A stretch of 64,000 bases of DNA from Pseudoflavonifractor phocaeensis (GCF_021531815.1 NZ_JADYUM010000001.1:220988-284987); one strand, 5' to 3'. Positions 43,676 to 54,329 are shown, counted from the stretch's first letter. Numbers and translations are program-made. The notes: generated by a model not told the origin, from the sequence alone.

Positions 43676-43938
43676 GATAAAAAGCAGCGCCGCCCGTCGG
43701 GCGGCGCTGCTGCAATCACCGTAAACTTAGCGCAGGTTGAAGAAGGCCTTCATGCCTCGTCGTCGCAAAGTCCGCTCCACTCCGTTTCCGCTTACAGCGA
43801 AAACTGCGTCCGCTCCCTTGCTCCTCCTCTCCAAACCGAACCCGCTTACGCTGGGCTTCGGTTTGGTTCGCCGCCTCCGGCAGTCGGAAGTCAGCCCTCC
43901 CAAACCGCTCCGGAACCCCCGTTTAGGAGCTGGGCGAC
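43676..43938. repeat. Duplicated eno 3' end and palindromic spacer
   Basis: 43676-43756 is a near-exact copy (one mismatch seen, plus a base in the flanking A run) of 43939-44017, which holds the eno terminator and the last nine codons (GMKAFFNLR and stop). Between them, 43757-43938 is a GC-rich spacer with AAACCGAA/TTCGGTTT and related short palindromes. The piece therefore contains a nonfunctional second eno terminus. Confidence 0.85.
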
Positions 43939-43974
43939 AAAAAAGCAGCGCCGCCCGTCAGGCGGCGCTGCTGC
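43939..43974 (-). terminator. Terminator of eno
   Basis: GCAGCGCCGCC/GGCGGCGCTGC stem (about 43945-43972), followed on the minus strand by TTTTTT. A copy of this terminator is at 43684-43712. Confidence 0.88.
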
Positions 43975-43987
43975 AATCACCGTAAAC

Positions 43988-45379
<1,392 letters not shown>

Positions 45380-46894
45380 TTAATTCTCGATCAGGGTCTG
45401 GCCGTCCATTTCGGCGGGCTTTTCCAGGCCCATCAGGTCCAGCATGGTGGGGGCGATATCGGCCAGGCGGCCGTCCCGGAGCTTGACGCTGGCGCCCACG
45501 ATATAGAAGGGCACCAGATTGGTGGTGTGGGCGGTGAAGGGGGAGCCGTCAGGCTCCATCATGTGCTCCGCGTTGCCGTGGTCGGCGGTGATGAGGGACA
45601 CGCCGCCCATCTTGGAGGTGGCCTCCACCACCTTACCCACGCACTCGTCCACGGTGGCCACGGCCTTGCAGGCCGCCTCGTACACGCCGGTGTGGCCCAC
45701 CATGTCGCAGTTGGCAAAGTTCAGGATGATCACGTCATAGGTCCCGCTGAGGATGCGCTTGACTGCCTCCTCGGTGACCTGATAGGCGGACATCTCGGGC
45801 TGGAGGTCGTAGGTGGCCACCTTGGGGGAGGCGATGAGGCACCGGTCCTCCCCGGGAAACACCTGCTCCACGCCGCCGTTGAAGAAGAAGGTCACATGGG
45901 CGTACTTCTCCGTCTCGGCGATGCGCAGCTGGGTCAGGCCCAGCTTGGAGATATACTCGCCGAAGATGTTCTCCAGCTTCTGGCGGGGATAGGCCACGGT
46001 GACGTTGGGCATGGTGGCGTCATACTCGGTGGTACAGACGAAAAACACGGGGACAAAGCCGGTCTTGCGGTCGATGTCCTTCAGATCCTCGTCCACCAGG
46101 CAGCGGGTGATCTCCCGGGCCCGGTCGGGGCGGAAGTTGAAGAAGATCACGGAGTCGTTGTCCTGGACCTGAACCTCCTTCAGGCAGACCACCGGCTCCA
46201 CAAACTCGTCGGTGACGCCGGCGTCGTAGGACTTCTGGACCGCCTCGGCGGCGTCGGCCACATAGGGGGCCTGGCCGCAGACGATGGCGTCATAGGCCCG
46301 CTGGACCCGGTCCCAGCGCTTATCCCGGTCCATGGCGTAGTAGCGGCCCATGACGCTGGCGATCTTGCCCACGCCCAGCTGCTGCATCTTGGCCTGGAGC
46401 TGCTCCACATAGTGCTTGCCGGAGGAGGGCGGCACGTCCCGGCCGTCCAGGAAGCAGTGGACATAGACCTTCTCGATGCCCTGCTCCTGGGCCATTTTCA
46501 GCAGGGCAAACAGGTGGGTGATATGGCTGTGGACGCCGCCATCGGAGAGCAGGCCCATCAGGTGCAGGGAGGAACCCCACTCCCGGCAGTTGGCCATGGC
46601 GTCCAGATAAGCGGGATTCTGGAAGAACACGCCGGACTCAATGTCCCGGCTGATATGGGGCAGATCCTGGAAGACCACCCGGCCGGCGCCGATGTTGGTG
46701 TGTCCCACCTCGCTGTTGCCCATCTGGCCCTCGGGCAGGCCCACATCCAGGCCGGAGGCGGACAGCTTACAGCCGGGGCAGTCAGCAAAGATCTTATCCA
46801 GGTTGGGGGTGGGGGTATTGGCCACGGCATTGCCCGCGGAGGGACCCTCCAGGCCAAAACCGTCCATAATGATCAAAGTGGTAGGTGTTTTCAT
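45380..46894 (-). CDS. gpmI: Cofactor-independent phosphoglycerate mutase
   Basis: Interconverts 3- and 2-phosphoglycerate with two manganese ions. The 504-aa alkaline-phosphatase-fold protein starts TTLIIMDGFGLEGPSAGNA (metal Asp), carries the phosphorylated Ser in QMGNSEVGHTNIGAGR (about 62) and the C-terminal metal residues ANCDMVGHTG and TADHGNAE. ATG at 46894 follows AAAGGG. The glycolytic order matches other Firmicutes except that gapA is not adjacent. Confidence 0.96.
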   Translation of the reverse strand: MKTPTTLIIMDGFGLEGPSAGNAVANTPTPNLDKIFADCPGCKLSASGLDVGLPEGQMGNSEVGHTNIGAGRVVFQDLPHISRDIESGVFFQNPAYLDAMANCREWGSSLHLMGLLSDGGVHSHITHLFALLKMAQEQGIEKVYVHCFLDGRDVPPSSGKHYVEQLQAKMQQLGVGKIASVMGRYYAMDRDKRWDRVQRAYDAIVCGQAPYVADAAEAVQKSYDAGVTDEFVEPVVCLKEVQVQDNDSVIFFNFRPDRAREITRCLVDEDLKDIDRKTGFVPVFFVCTTEYDATMPNVTVAYPRQKLENIFGEYISKLGLTQLRIAETEKYAHVTFFFNGGVEQVFPGEDRCLIASPKVATYDLQPEMSAYQVTEEAVKRILSGTYDVIILNFANCDMVGHTGVYEAACKAVATVDECVGKVVEATSKMGGVSLITADHGNAEHMMEPDGSPFTAHTTNLVPFYIVGASVKLRDGRLADIAPTMLDLMGLEKPAEMDGQTLIEN

Positions 46895-46907
46895 AAAAAC
46901 CCTTTCT

Positions 46908-47040
46908 TGCAATCAGGAATGAAGCGTTCGGAATCAGGAATCATGGAATCTGGCTTACGCCGAAGAATCAAACCAGTTGACCGCGGATGCCCCATAATTC
47001 CTGATTTCTCATTTCGAATTCCCAATTATTCCTGATTCGC
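46908..47040. repeat. AATCAGGAAT repeats between tpiA and gpmI
   Basis: AATCAGGAAT occurs on the plus strand near 46910 and 46932, and its reverse complement ATTCCTGATT near 46997 and 47029. The last copy is the 3' end of tpiA (codons Asn-Gln-Glu and stop). The two orientations can fold into a long hairpin. The gap holds no gene. Confidence 0.7.
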
Positions 47041-47799
47041 GGCGTTGATGATCTGGACAAAGTCGGCGGGCTTCAGGGAGGCTCCGCCGATCAGGCCGCC
47101 GTCCACGTCTGGCTGGGCCAGCAGCTCAGCGGCGTTCTTGGCGTTCATGGAGCCGCCGTACTGGATGGTGACAGAGCGGGCAACATGGGCGCCGTACAGC
47201 TTGCGGATGACGGCACGGATGGCCTGGCAGACCTCGCCGGCCTGCTCGGCAGTGGCGGTCTTGCCGGTGCCGATGGCCCACAGGGGCTCATAGGCGATGA
47301 CCACATGGCGCATCTTCTCGGCGGGCACGTTGGCCAGGGCGCACTTGACCTGGTAGGCGATCAGCTCCATGGTGACGCCCAGCTCACGCTGCTCCAGGCT
47401 CTCGCCCACGCAGACGATGGGGATCAGGCCGGCATTGATAGCGGCGTGGACCTTCTTGTTCACGGTGAAGTCGGTCTCGTTGTAGTACTGGCGGCGCTCG
47501 GAGTGGCCGATGATGACATACTTGGCGCCGGCCTCCTTGATCATCTCCACGGTCATCTCGCCGGTGAAGGCACCGTGGTCCTCATAGTGGCAGGTCTCGG
47601 CGCCGATGGCGATGTGGCAGTCCTTGAACATACGGACCGCATTGGTGATGTTCACGGCGGGGACACACAGCACCACGTTGCACCACTTGCCCTTGGGCAT
47701 GATGGGCTTGATCTCCTCAGCAAAGGCCTTGGTCTGGGACAGGGTGTTGTTCATTTTCCAGTTTCCGGCAATGATGGTCTTGCGATAACGACGATTCAT
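47026..47799 (-). CDS. tpiA: Triosephosphate isomerase
   Basis: Interconverts glyceraldehyde-3-phosphate and dihydroxyacetone phosphate. The 257-aa TIM barrel has Lys in [10 protein letters not shown] (about 14), His in [13 protein letters not shown] (about 100) and the catalytic Glu in [17 protein letters not shown] (about 172). ATG at 47799 follows GGGAGAG. Its final codons are part of a repeat family in the gap downstream. Confidence 0.97.
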   Translation of the reverse strand: MNRRYRKTIIAGNWKMNNTLSQTKAFAEEIKPIMPKGKWCNVVLCVPAVNITNAVRMFKDCHIAIGAETCHYEDHGAFTGEMTVEMIKEAGAKYVIIGHSERRQYYNETDFTVNKKVHAAINAGLIPIVCVGESLEQRELGVTMELIAYQVKCALANVPAEKMRHVVIAYEPLWAIGTGKTATAEQAGEVCQAIRAVIRKLYGAHVARSVTIQYGGSMNAKNAAELLAQPDVDGGLIGGASLKPADFVQIINAANQE

Positions 47800-47824
47800 G
47801 GTTTCTCTCTCCCTGATCTATAAT

Positions 47825-48026
47825 AGAATTTATTGCAAATCTGCGTCAAAGCGGCAGATGCCTGCGCAATGGTGTACGCGGGGTTCGGCTCTCAGGCGTT
47901 ATCAAGCCTCGGTCCCCTCGCGGCCAGGTCGCTTTCCCTCCGACTCGGAACACAAACTGCTCCGCTACGCGACCGCGTTTGTATTCCTCGCTTCGGTCCA
48001 AGCTCCCCTGCTCGGGGATTCGGCTC
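47825..48026. repeat. GC-rich palindromic insert after pgk
   Basis: TTCGGCTCTCAGGCGT at about 47884-47899 recurs at about 48020-48035, where it is the pgk 3' end. The 120-bp spacer is GC-rich with ACAAAC/GTTTGT (about 47951 and 47977) around GCTCCGCTACGCGACCGC, like the spacer after eno. No gene is seen. Confidence 0.65.
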
Positions 48027-49289
48027 TCAGGCGTCCAGCAGGCAAGCGACGCCGGGCAGTTCCTTACCCTCCATGAATTCCAGGCTGGCGCCGCCGCCGG
48101 TGGAGATGTGGGTCATCTTGTCGGCGTAGCCCAGCTGCTGCACGGCAGCCGCGCTGTCGCCGCCGCCGATGATGGTGATGGCGTCGGTCTTGGACAGGGC
48201 CTCGGCAATGGCCTCGGTGCCCTTGGCAAAGGCGGGGAACTCAAACACGCCCATGGGGCCGTTCCAGATGACGGTACCGGCGCCCTGAACGGCCTCACAG
48301 TACAGCTTCACAGTCTCGGGGCCGATGTCCAGGCCCTCCCAGCCGTCGGGGATCTCCCCGGCCTTGACCACCTGGCTGTTGGCGTCGGGGGCAAACTTGT
48401 CGGCGCAAACAGTGTCCACGGGGAGCAGCAGCTTGACGCCCTTGTCGGCGGCCTTCTGCACCATCTCCTTGGCATAATCCTCCCAGTCGGCCTCCAGCAG
48501 GCTGTTGCCCACCTTGCCACCCTCAGCGGCGGAGAAGGTGTAGGCCATGCCGCCGCCGATGATGATGGTGTCGGCGATCTCCAGCAGGTTATTGATGACG
48601 CCGATCTTGCTGGACACCTTGGAGCCGCCCAGGATAGCCACCAGGGGCCGCTTGGGATTGGCCAGGGCGCCGCCGATGACCTCCAGCTCCTTCTGGATCA
48701 GGAAGCCGGACACGGCGGGCAGGTAATCGGCCACACCGGCGGTGGAGGCGTGGGCGCGGTGAACGGCGCCGAAGGCGTCGGAGACATAGACCTCAGCCAT
48801 GGAGGCCATGGCCTTGGCCAAGGCGGGATCGTTCTTGGTCTCGCCCTTCTCAAAGCGGGTGTTCTCCAGCAGCAGGATCTGGCCGGGCTGGAGGGCGGCG
48901 GCCTTGGCCTGGGCGTCGGGGCCCACCACGTCAGCGGCCATGATCACGTCCTTGCCCAGCAACTCGCTGAGCCGCTCGGCCACAGGGGCCAGGGAGAGCT
49001 GCTTCAGGGACTTCTCCCAGTCCTCCTTCTTGGCCTCCTTGCCCTTCTCGGCCTGCTTCTTGGCGTAGGACTCGAAGGTGGCGGCGGGCTTGCCCATGTG
49101 GGAGCAGGCGATGACGGCCGCACCCTGGTCCAGCAGGTACTGGATGGTGGGCAGAGCGGCGCGGATGCGCTTGTCATCGGTGATGACGCCGCTGCCATCC
49201 TTGGCCATGGGGACGTTGAAGTCGCAGCGCAGCAGCACTTTCTTACCCTTGACGTCGATGTCCTTGACAGTCTTCTTATTGTAGTTCAT
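48027..49289 (-). CDS. pgk: Phosphoglycerate kinase
   Basis: Makes ATP from 1,3-bisphosphoglycerate. The 420-aa protein has the N-terminal [15 protein letters not shown] signature, the [15 protein letters not shown] hinge region and the nucleotide motif [18 protein letters not shown] at 49289 follows GAGGAG by nine bases; the open frame upstream to 49409 has no ribosome site. First gene of the glycolytic series. Confidence 0.97.
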   Translation of the reverse strand: MNYNKKTVKDIDVKGKKVLLRCDFNVPMAKDGSGVITDDKRIRAALPTIQYLLDQGAAVIACSHMGKPAATFESYAKKQAEKGKEAKKEDWEKSLKQLSLAPVAERLSELLGKDVIMAADVVGPDAQAKAAALQPGQILLLENTRFEKGETKNDPALAKAMASMAEVYVSDAFGAVHRAHASTAGVADYLPAVSGFLIQKELEVIGGALANPKRPLVAILGGSKVSSKIGVINNLLEIADTIIIGGGMAYTFSAAEGGKVGNSLLEADWEDYAKEMVQKAADKGVKLLLPVDTVCADKFAPDANSQVVKAGEIPDGWEGLDIGPETVKLYCEAVQGAGTVIWNGPMGVFEFPAFAKGTEAIAEALSKTDAITIIGGGDSAAAVQQLGYADKMTHISTGGGASLEFMEGKELPGVACLLDA

Positions 49290-49338
49290 TTGCAAAAGCT
49301 CCTCTCTTCTGAAATGATGGGAAAGGTTACTTTGGGTT

Positions 49339-49830
49339 TTACAGTTTACTTTGGGCCATTTCACCCTGGCCGGACAGGCCGGGGAACCCCTGCTGGCGCA
49401 GCGCCTCATAGGCCAGAACGGCCACGGAGTTGGCCAGGTTCAGGCTTCTGGCGTCAGGCCGCATGGGGATGCGGAGGCACCGGTCATAATAGCGCCGGCG
49501 CAAGTCCTCTGGCAGACCGGCGGTCTCCTTGCCGAACATGAGAAAGCAGTCCGGACGGAACGCGGCCTGGGTGTAGTCCCGGGGGGCTTTCGTGGTGGCC
49601 AGCCACAGGTCCGGGCTGGGATTTTCCCGGAAAAAATGGTCCAGGTTCTCATAGACCCGCAGGTCCACCATGGGCCAGTAATCCAATCCCGCCCGCTTCA
49701 CCGCCTTGTCGCTGATGTCGAAGCCCAGGGGCTTGACCAGATGGAGACGGCTGCGGGTGGCGGCGCAGGTCCGGGCGATATTTCCGGTGTTCATCGGGAT
49801 CTCCGGTTCCACCAATACAATGTTCAGCAC
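49339..49830 (-). CDS. trmL: tRNA (cytidine-34 2'-O)-methyltransferase TrmL
   Basis: 163-aa SPOUT-class enzyme that methylates the wobble base of tRNA-Leu. [20 protein letters not shown] is the opening, followed by [22 protein letters not shown] and the C-terminal knot [18 protein letters not shown]. The start is GTG at 49830 with AAGGGGGG eight bases upstream. It precedes pgk by 49 bp and may be co-transcribed. Confidence 0.93.
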   Translation of the reverse strand: MLNIVLVEPEIPMNTGNIARTCAATRSRLHLVKPLGFDISDKAVKRAGLDYWPMVDLRVYENLDHFFRENPSPDLWLATTKAPRDYTQAAFRPDCFLMFGKETAGLPEDLRRRYYDRCLRIPMRPDARSLNLANSVAVLAYEALRQQGFPGLSGQGEMAQSKL

Positions 49831-50226
49831 ATGGGACCCCCCTTGTTCGCGCGGCTATCATTGTAGTCCAAATCCCGAAGAATTTCAACTATAAATTGGT
49901 CGAAAAATTGCAAAAAATTCAAAAATCAGGCTAAATTATCCTTCTGCTGTCTCAAATTTTGGCATTTCCGTTATCAACACTCTGTTTAGGCAGCTCTTTT
50001 CCAGCATTGTGACGAACTTCCTCCCTCCCGGTTTGCCGCAAGTCTGCGATTACCGCTGCTCCAAGCACTCCTTTTTCTCCGTTCTGTCATCTGGTATCAA
50101 AAAAAACTCCGGTTTTTGGGAAATCTGCCCCTCCAATTACTTTTCTTTCCCCTGCCTTCCGTGCTATAATATGCACAATCACCAAATTTTCTCCCTTTTT
50201 GTTCTGTTTTAGAAAGGAGCGTTTTT
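49831..50226. promoter_or_regulatory. AT-rich divergent gap
   Basis: The gap between divergent trmL and the MBL gene is markedly AT-richer than its surroundings. TATAAT at 50165-50170 is the likely -10 for the rightward gene, with only a weak TTCTTT at the -35 position. I see no riboswitch, repeat or gene in the rest. Confidence 0.4.
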
Positions 50227-50838
50227 ATGAAACTGATTTGGAACGGCCACTCCTGCTTCACCCTGGAAACAGCGGAGGGTTCCGTGGTCTTTGACCCCTA
50301 CCAGGAGGGCAGCGTCCCCGGACTGTCCCGTCTCCATTTGACCGCCGACTCGGTGCTGTGCAGCCATGAGCACCGGGACCACGGAGCCCGGGAGCTGGTG
50401 ACCCTCACCGGCCATGCCCCCGCCTTCTCTGTGGAGACCATCTCCACCTTCCATGACCCGGAGGGCGGCGCTCTGCGCGGGCCCGACACCATCCACATTC
50501 TCTCCGCCGAGGGGATGCGCCTGGCCCATCTGGGCGACCTGGGCTGTGAGCTGGCGCCGGAGCAGCTGGACCGCCTGCGCGGCCTGGACGTTCTGCTGAT
50601 CCCGGTGGGCGGCTACTACACCATCGACGCCAAACAGGCCCAGGCCCTGGCGGAGGAGCTGAAGCCCCGGATCGTCGTTCCCATGCACTACCGCTCCGAC
50701 ACCTTTGGCTACGAAGTCATCTCAGGGGTGGAGGATTTTCTGTCCCTGCGGAGCGACGTGGTCCGCTACCCCGGCAACACCATGGAGATCGTCCCCGGCA
50801 CACCGGCCCAGACCGCTGTGCTGACCTATCTACCTTAA
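50227..50838 (+). CDS. MBL-fold metallohydrolase, UlaG-like
   Basis: 203-aa metallo-beta-lactamase-fold protein: KLIWNGHSCFTLE at the start, metal motif CSHEHRDHG (about 42), GDLG, and a final His in VPMHYRSDT. This is the compact UPF0173/UlaG-like group; hydrolysis of an unknown small molecule is likely. ATG at 50227 follows AGAAAGGAG. It is followed by cinA 58 bp downstream. Confidence 0.87.
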   Translation: MKLIWNGHSCFTLETAEGSVVFDPYQEGSVPGLSRLHLTADSVLCSHEHRDHGARELVTLTGHAPAFSVETISTFHDPEGGALRGPDTIHILSAEGMRLAHLGDLGCELAPEQLDRLRGLDVLLIPVGGYYTIDAKQAQALAEELKPRIVVPMHYRSDTFGYEVISGVEDFLSLRSDVVRYPGNTMEIVPGTPAQTAVLTYLP

Positions 50839-50896
50839 AACAATATCCCAACATTCCGGGAAGGGGCCCATCCCCTTCCCTCAGGAGGTCCTTTTC

Positions 50897-52168
50897 ATGT
50901 CTCATACCGTTGAAATCCTGTCCGTGGGCACCGAGCTGCTGCTGGGGAACATCGCCAACACGGACGCGCAGATGCTGTCCCAGGGGCTGAGCGAGCTGGG
51001 CCTGAACGTCTACTACCACACCGTGGTGGGGGACAACCCCCAGCGGGCCAAGGAGGCCGTGGCCATTGCCAAGGAGCGGGCCGACATCATCATCACCACC
51101 GGCGGGCTGGGGCCCACCTGCGATGACCTGACCAAAAACGTTCTGGCTGAAGCCTTCGGCAAAAAACTGGTTTTCGACCAGGCCTCCGCCGACCGCATCC
51201 GAAGCTATTTCACCCGTACCGGCCGTACCATGACGGAGAACAATCTCCAGCAGGCCATGCTCCCCGAGGGCTGTACCGTATTGACCAACGACTGGGGCAC
51301 CGCCCCGGGCTGCGCCTTCCAGGCCGACGGAGTCCATGTGATCATGCTCCCCGGCCCCCCCAGCGAGTGCCGCCCCATGTTCCGCTACCGGGCCATGCCC
51401 TACCTCCAGTCCCTGTCCGAAGGGGTCATCGCCTCCCACACCCTGAAACTCTTTGGCATTGGCGAGTCCTCCATGGAGGCCCAGCTCCGGGAGCAGATGA
51501 ACGCCATGTCCAACCCCACGCTGGCCCCCTACGCCAAGGAGGGGGAGTGTGAGCTGCGGGTCACCGCCAAGGCTCCCACCGACGCCGAGGCCCAGGCCCT
51601 GCTGAAGCCCACGGTGGAGCAGATCAAACAGCTTTTCGGCGCCAAGGTCTACGGCGTGGATGTGTCCTCCCTGGAGGAGGTGGTGCTGGCCCTGCTGAAG
51701 GAGAAGGGTATGACCCTGGGTACCGCGGAGAGCTGCACCGGCGGCCTCATCGCCAAGCGCCTCACCGACATCCCCGGCGCCTCCCAGTCGTTCCGGGGCG
51801 GCGTGGTCTCCTACACCAACGAAGTGAAGGCCGGGGTGCTGGGTGTGCCCCAGCCTCTGCTGGACCAGTTCGGCGCCGTCTCCGCCGAGGTGGCCCAGGC
51901 CATGGCCGAGGGAGCCCGGAGAACCTTGGGCTGCGACATCGCCCTGTCCTCCACTGGGGTGGCCGGCCCAGACCCGGATGACCGGGGCAACGAGGTGGGC
52001 ACCATGTTCGTGGCCATCGCCGCTCCCGGCGGCACCTATGTCCGCGCTTTGAAGCTGGGCAACCGGCCCGTCCGCGCCCGGCTGCGTACCCAAGCGGCCA
52101 GCCACGCCTTGGACCTGGCCCGCAGGCATCTTTCCGGCCTTCCCTATGAAGACAGTTCCGCCCGATAA
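50897..52168 (+). CDS. cinA: CinA, NMN deamidase/competence-damage protein
   Basis: 423-aa two-domain protein. The N-terminal molybdopterin-binding-like domain (VEILSVGTELLLGNIANTDA; TTGGLGPTCDDLTK) has the COG1058 fold; the C-terminal CinA domain (GTAESCTGGLIAKRLTDIPG with the nucleophile Ser; STGVAGPDPDDRGNEVGTM) deamidates nicotinamide mononucleotide in the pyridine nucleotide salvage cycle. ATG at 50897 follows AGGAGG. A strong terminator follows. Confidence 0.94.
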   Translation: MSHTVEILSVGTELLLGNIANTDAQMLSQGLSELGLNVYYHTVVGDNPQRAKEAVAIAKERADIIITTGGLGPTCDDLTKNVLAEAFGKKLVFDQASADRIRSYFTRTGRTMTENNLQQAMLPEGCTVLTNDWGTAPGCAFQADGVHVIMLPGPPSECRPMFRYRAMPYLQSLSEGVIASHTLKLFGIGESSMEAQLREQMNAMSNPTLAPYAKEGECELRVTAKAPTDAEAQALLKPTVEQIKQLFGAKVYGVDVSSLEEVVLALLKEKGMTLGTAESCTGGLIAKRLTDIPGASQSFRGGVVSYTNEVKAGVLGVPQPLLDQFGAVSAEVAQAMAEGARRTLGCDIALSSTGVAGPDPDDRGNEVGTMFVAIAAPGGTYVRALKLGNRPVRARLRTQAASHALDLARRHLSGLPYEDSSAR

Positions 52169-52169
52169 A

Positions 52170-52208
52170 CCCTTGTCCCCTCCCCGGCTCCCGGGGAGGG
52201 GACAAGGG
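52170..52208 (+). terminator. Terminator of cinA
   Basis: CCCTTGTCCCCTCCCC (52170-52185) pairs perfectly with GGGGAGGGGACAAGGG (52193-52208); T-rich DNA follows. Confidence 0.85.
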
Positions 52209-52346
52209 AGATCCCGATTTTTTGCCGAAACAGCTTGATTTTTCCCCCGTTGTTTGGTATCCTTAATTGCCTTTTCTTTTTGGCAGCGGCTTTCCCAGCG
52301 CCGGTCTCCATCCTGCGCCGGTCCGCAGCACCCTAATATTTTATAC

Positions 52347-52391
52347 GGAGACGTATCGAAGTGGTCGTAACGAGCCTGACTCGAAATCATG
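52347..52391 (+). pseudogene. tRNA-Ser 5' fragment A
   Basis: GGAGACGTATCGAAGTGGTC opens a tRNA-Ser-like sequence with acceptor 5' strand, D-arm and an anticodon loop CTCGAAA, and a possible variable arm (GCTA/TAGC) to about 52410. No T-arm or acceptor 3' strand follows; instead AAACCCTTGATTTTGCGGGG begins, a terminator-like or element-end sequence. A possible promoter is TTGATT, 17 bp, TATCCT upstream. Confidence 0.7.
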
Positions 52392-52526
52392 GTCGCTATC
52401 CGGTAGCTCCCTGACCGGAAACCCTTGATTTTGCGGGGTTTTTCGGGTGTCTTTAACTGAATATTTTTCTTTGTTCTCCCCATCAGTTCTCCCCGTTTTC
52501 TGAGGTGCTGATGTTGAGATAAATAC

Positions 52527-52571
52527 GGAGACGTATCGAAGTGGTCATAACGAGAACGACTCGAAATCATG
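52527..52571 (+). pseudogene. tRNA-Ser 5' fragment B
   Basis: A second copy of the 5' half, differing at four of 45 positions from fragment A and also preceded by ATAC. It ends soon after the anticodon arm, 35 bp before the intact tRNA-Ser. Confidence 0.7.
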
Positions 52572-52605
52572 TCATTCATTCATAAAAAACGAATATTTTC
52601 TATCT

Positions 52606-52696
52606 GGAGATGTACCCAAGTGGCTGAAGGGTCCGCACTCGAAATGCGGTAGGCGTGTAACAGCGCGCGGGGGTTCAAATCCCTCCATCTCCGCCA
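52606..52696 (+). tRNA. tRNA-Ser (anticodon CGA)
   Basis: Full type II tRNA: acceptor GGAGATG/CATCTCC, anticodon stem CCGCA/TGCGG with loop CTCGAAA (CGA at 52640-52642), long variable arm with GCGTGTAACAGCGC, T-arm with GGGGGTTCAAATCCC, discriminator G and CCA encoded. An integrase gene follows 228 bp downstream, so the tRNA end is a likely attachment site. Confidence 0.92.
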
Positions 52697-52732
52697 AACC
52701 CGCTGAAATGCAATGTTTCAGCGGGTTTTTCT
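52697..52732 (+). terminator. Terminator of tRNA-Ser
   Basis: AACCCGCTGAAA/TTTCAGCGGGTT stem with TTTTTCTTT after, beginning directly at the CCA end. Confidence 0.88.
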
Positions 52733-52829
52733 TTGCTTGTTTCCTCTAATTTGGGACTATATTCGCTTTTTCGCACAATAATCGATTTATAAGATGCCCT
52801 GTATATTATATACAACATTTGAATACTGT

Positions 52830-52920
52830 GGTGCCGAAATGGTGCCGATTGCACCTGCAGCATCATATAAGAGTGAGTATAAACGTAAGGGCGTCCTCAA
52901 CGATTCATGAGGACGCCCTT
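52830..52920. repeat. Direct repeats and terminator outside second integrase
   Basis: GGTGCCGA at 52830-52837 and 52841-52848 (11 bp apart), followed by GATTGCACC, resembles integrase arm sites. AAGGGCGTCCTCA/TGAGGACGCCCTT (52887-52920) is a stem that can end the int transcript. Confidence 0.6.
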
Positions 52921-52924
52921 GTAC

Positions 52925-54166
52925 TCATTCCAGGCCAACAGTACCCAGTTCTAATAGTTTCTCATGGTAAGAATTCAGGACGAAAGACTTGCGCTCAAGC
53001 CGGACATCTACATATTGCGCAGTAACCGCCTCCATGTTGTTGGAGATACCTAACTGGATGCCGATACCCTTCAAGCTGTGTCCGAGGATCTGCCCCACTG
53101 TATAAAAGTCCCCGGTCAGCTCATGCATGTTGGTTGCCGCGGAATGCCGCAAATCGTGGAAGCGGATATGTCTCAACCCCTGATGACGAAGGAACTGGCC
53201 AAAGTTCGCAGACACCCGCTCCCTGCGTTCCGGGCAACCATTGGGCTTTGCAATTACCAAGTCATTGTCATAGTAGTCTTCACCGGATGACTCCAGCAAA
53301 ATCCTTTGGTTGGTCTGACGCCAAACCTGACGGATGAAGTACGGCATAGTCAGGTTCGTAATGGGCAGTGTCCGTTCACTGGATTTGACTGGAGCCATCT
53401 CTGAGACATATGTAGTTCCCGCCGGAAGCGCAAAGGGAAGCTGCTCTACAACGCTGAATGTCTGATTTTCAAGGTCGACATTTCTCCAACGCAGGCCAAG
53501 TATCTCACTCAGCCGCAATCCATACAAACCACCAAGAATAATAATCAGCTCCCATTCATTTCCCATTGCAGATGCAAGCAGCTGACGCATCTCCTCAACG
53601 GTATAAGGCTCCGGGGTCTTACCTTGCTTTCCAAACTTAGTGATGATATCTCTCGCAGGATTGCTCTCAATATAATGGTACTTTCTGGCGTGCTCAAGAG
53701 CCACACCAATAATGCGATGAGCATACTTCACTGAGGACTGCGACAGTCCCCTTTCAGTCAGCTTTGCAAACATATCATCCAGCATTGCTGGGGTCAGCTG
53801 CCCTAAATAGACATCTCCGATATAAGGGTTGATATGGTTGCGGATATGGCTTTCGTAGCTGGCCTTCGTGCTGGGACGCAGGTTCGCATTGCCATGACGT
53901 TCTACCCACTCAGCAAGGTATTCTCGTACTGTCATACGTCTCTGCGATGCAGTAGGCGGCACATAAGACGGGTTAGACAGCTTGTTCTTCATCATGGCCT
54001 CATACTGCTGGGCTTCACTCTTGGTTGCGAACCCTTTCTTAGAATGGGCCTTCAGCTTTCCTTCAGAATGGTATTTGACGTTAACATCGTAGACGATGCC
54101 CGGTTTTCCGGTCAAAACACCCGAGGAATTACGCTTATTCTTGACGGTACGTTCAGTGATTGCCAT
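52925..54166 (-). CDS. int: Tyrosine integrase of second element
   Basis: 413-aa phage-type recombinase with an AP2-like N-terminal arm-binding segment (GIVYDVNVKYHSEGKLKAHS), SAM-like core-binding domain (about 85-180) and catalytic domain: Arg in LYGLRLSEILGL, RFHDLRHSAATN and GHSLKGI. The final Tyr is probably YVDVRLERKS (about 383), where the usual context is changed. ATG at 54166 has AAGGAG 11 bases upstream. It faces away from the tRNA-Ser gene, as expected for a tRNA-targeting element. Confidence 0.9.
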   Translation of the reverse strand: MAITERTVKNKRNSSGVLTGKPGIVYDVNVKYHSEGKLKAHSKKGFATKSEAQQYEAMMKNKLSNPSYVPPTASQRRMTVREYLAEWVERHGNANLRPSTKASYESHIRNHINPYIGDVYLGQLTPAMLDDMFAKLTERGLSQSSVKYAHRIIGVALEHARKYHYIESNPARDIITKFGKQGKTPEPYTVEEMRQLLASAMGNEWELIIILGGLYGLRLSEILGLRWRNVDLENQTFSVVEQLPFALPAGTTYVSEMAPVKSSERTLPITNLTMPYFIRQVWRQTNQRILLESSGEDYYDNDLVIAKPNGCPERRERVSANFGQFLRHQGLRHIRFHDLRHSAATNMHELTGDFYTVGQILGHSLKGIGIQLGISNNMEAVTAQYVDVRLERKSFVLNSYHEKLLELGTVGLE

Positions 54167-54209
54167 AATAGATACATCTCCTTTTCTTTTGTTCTGCGCC
54201 AGCCAAGTC

Positions 54210-54294
54210 AATTTTTGCGAGTGAACCCGCACGGACTTCACGCTGCTTCAGAGAAAGCGTGTCAGTTGCCGCGCGGCCCACCCTCGCAAAAATT
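54210..54294. repeat. 12-bp inverted repeat between int and xis
   Basis: AATTTTTGCGAG (54210-54221) and CTCGCAAAAATT (54283-54294) match perfectly across a 61-bp loop. Possible Int/Xis regulatory or binding site. Confidence 0.55.
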
Positions 54295-54329
54295 ACCTTG
54301 TCAGACACAGTTGCGGATTATGAAATAAA

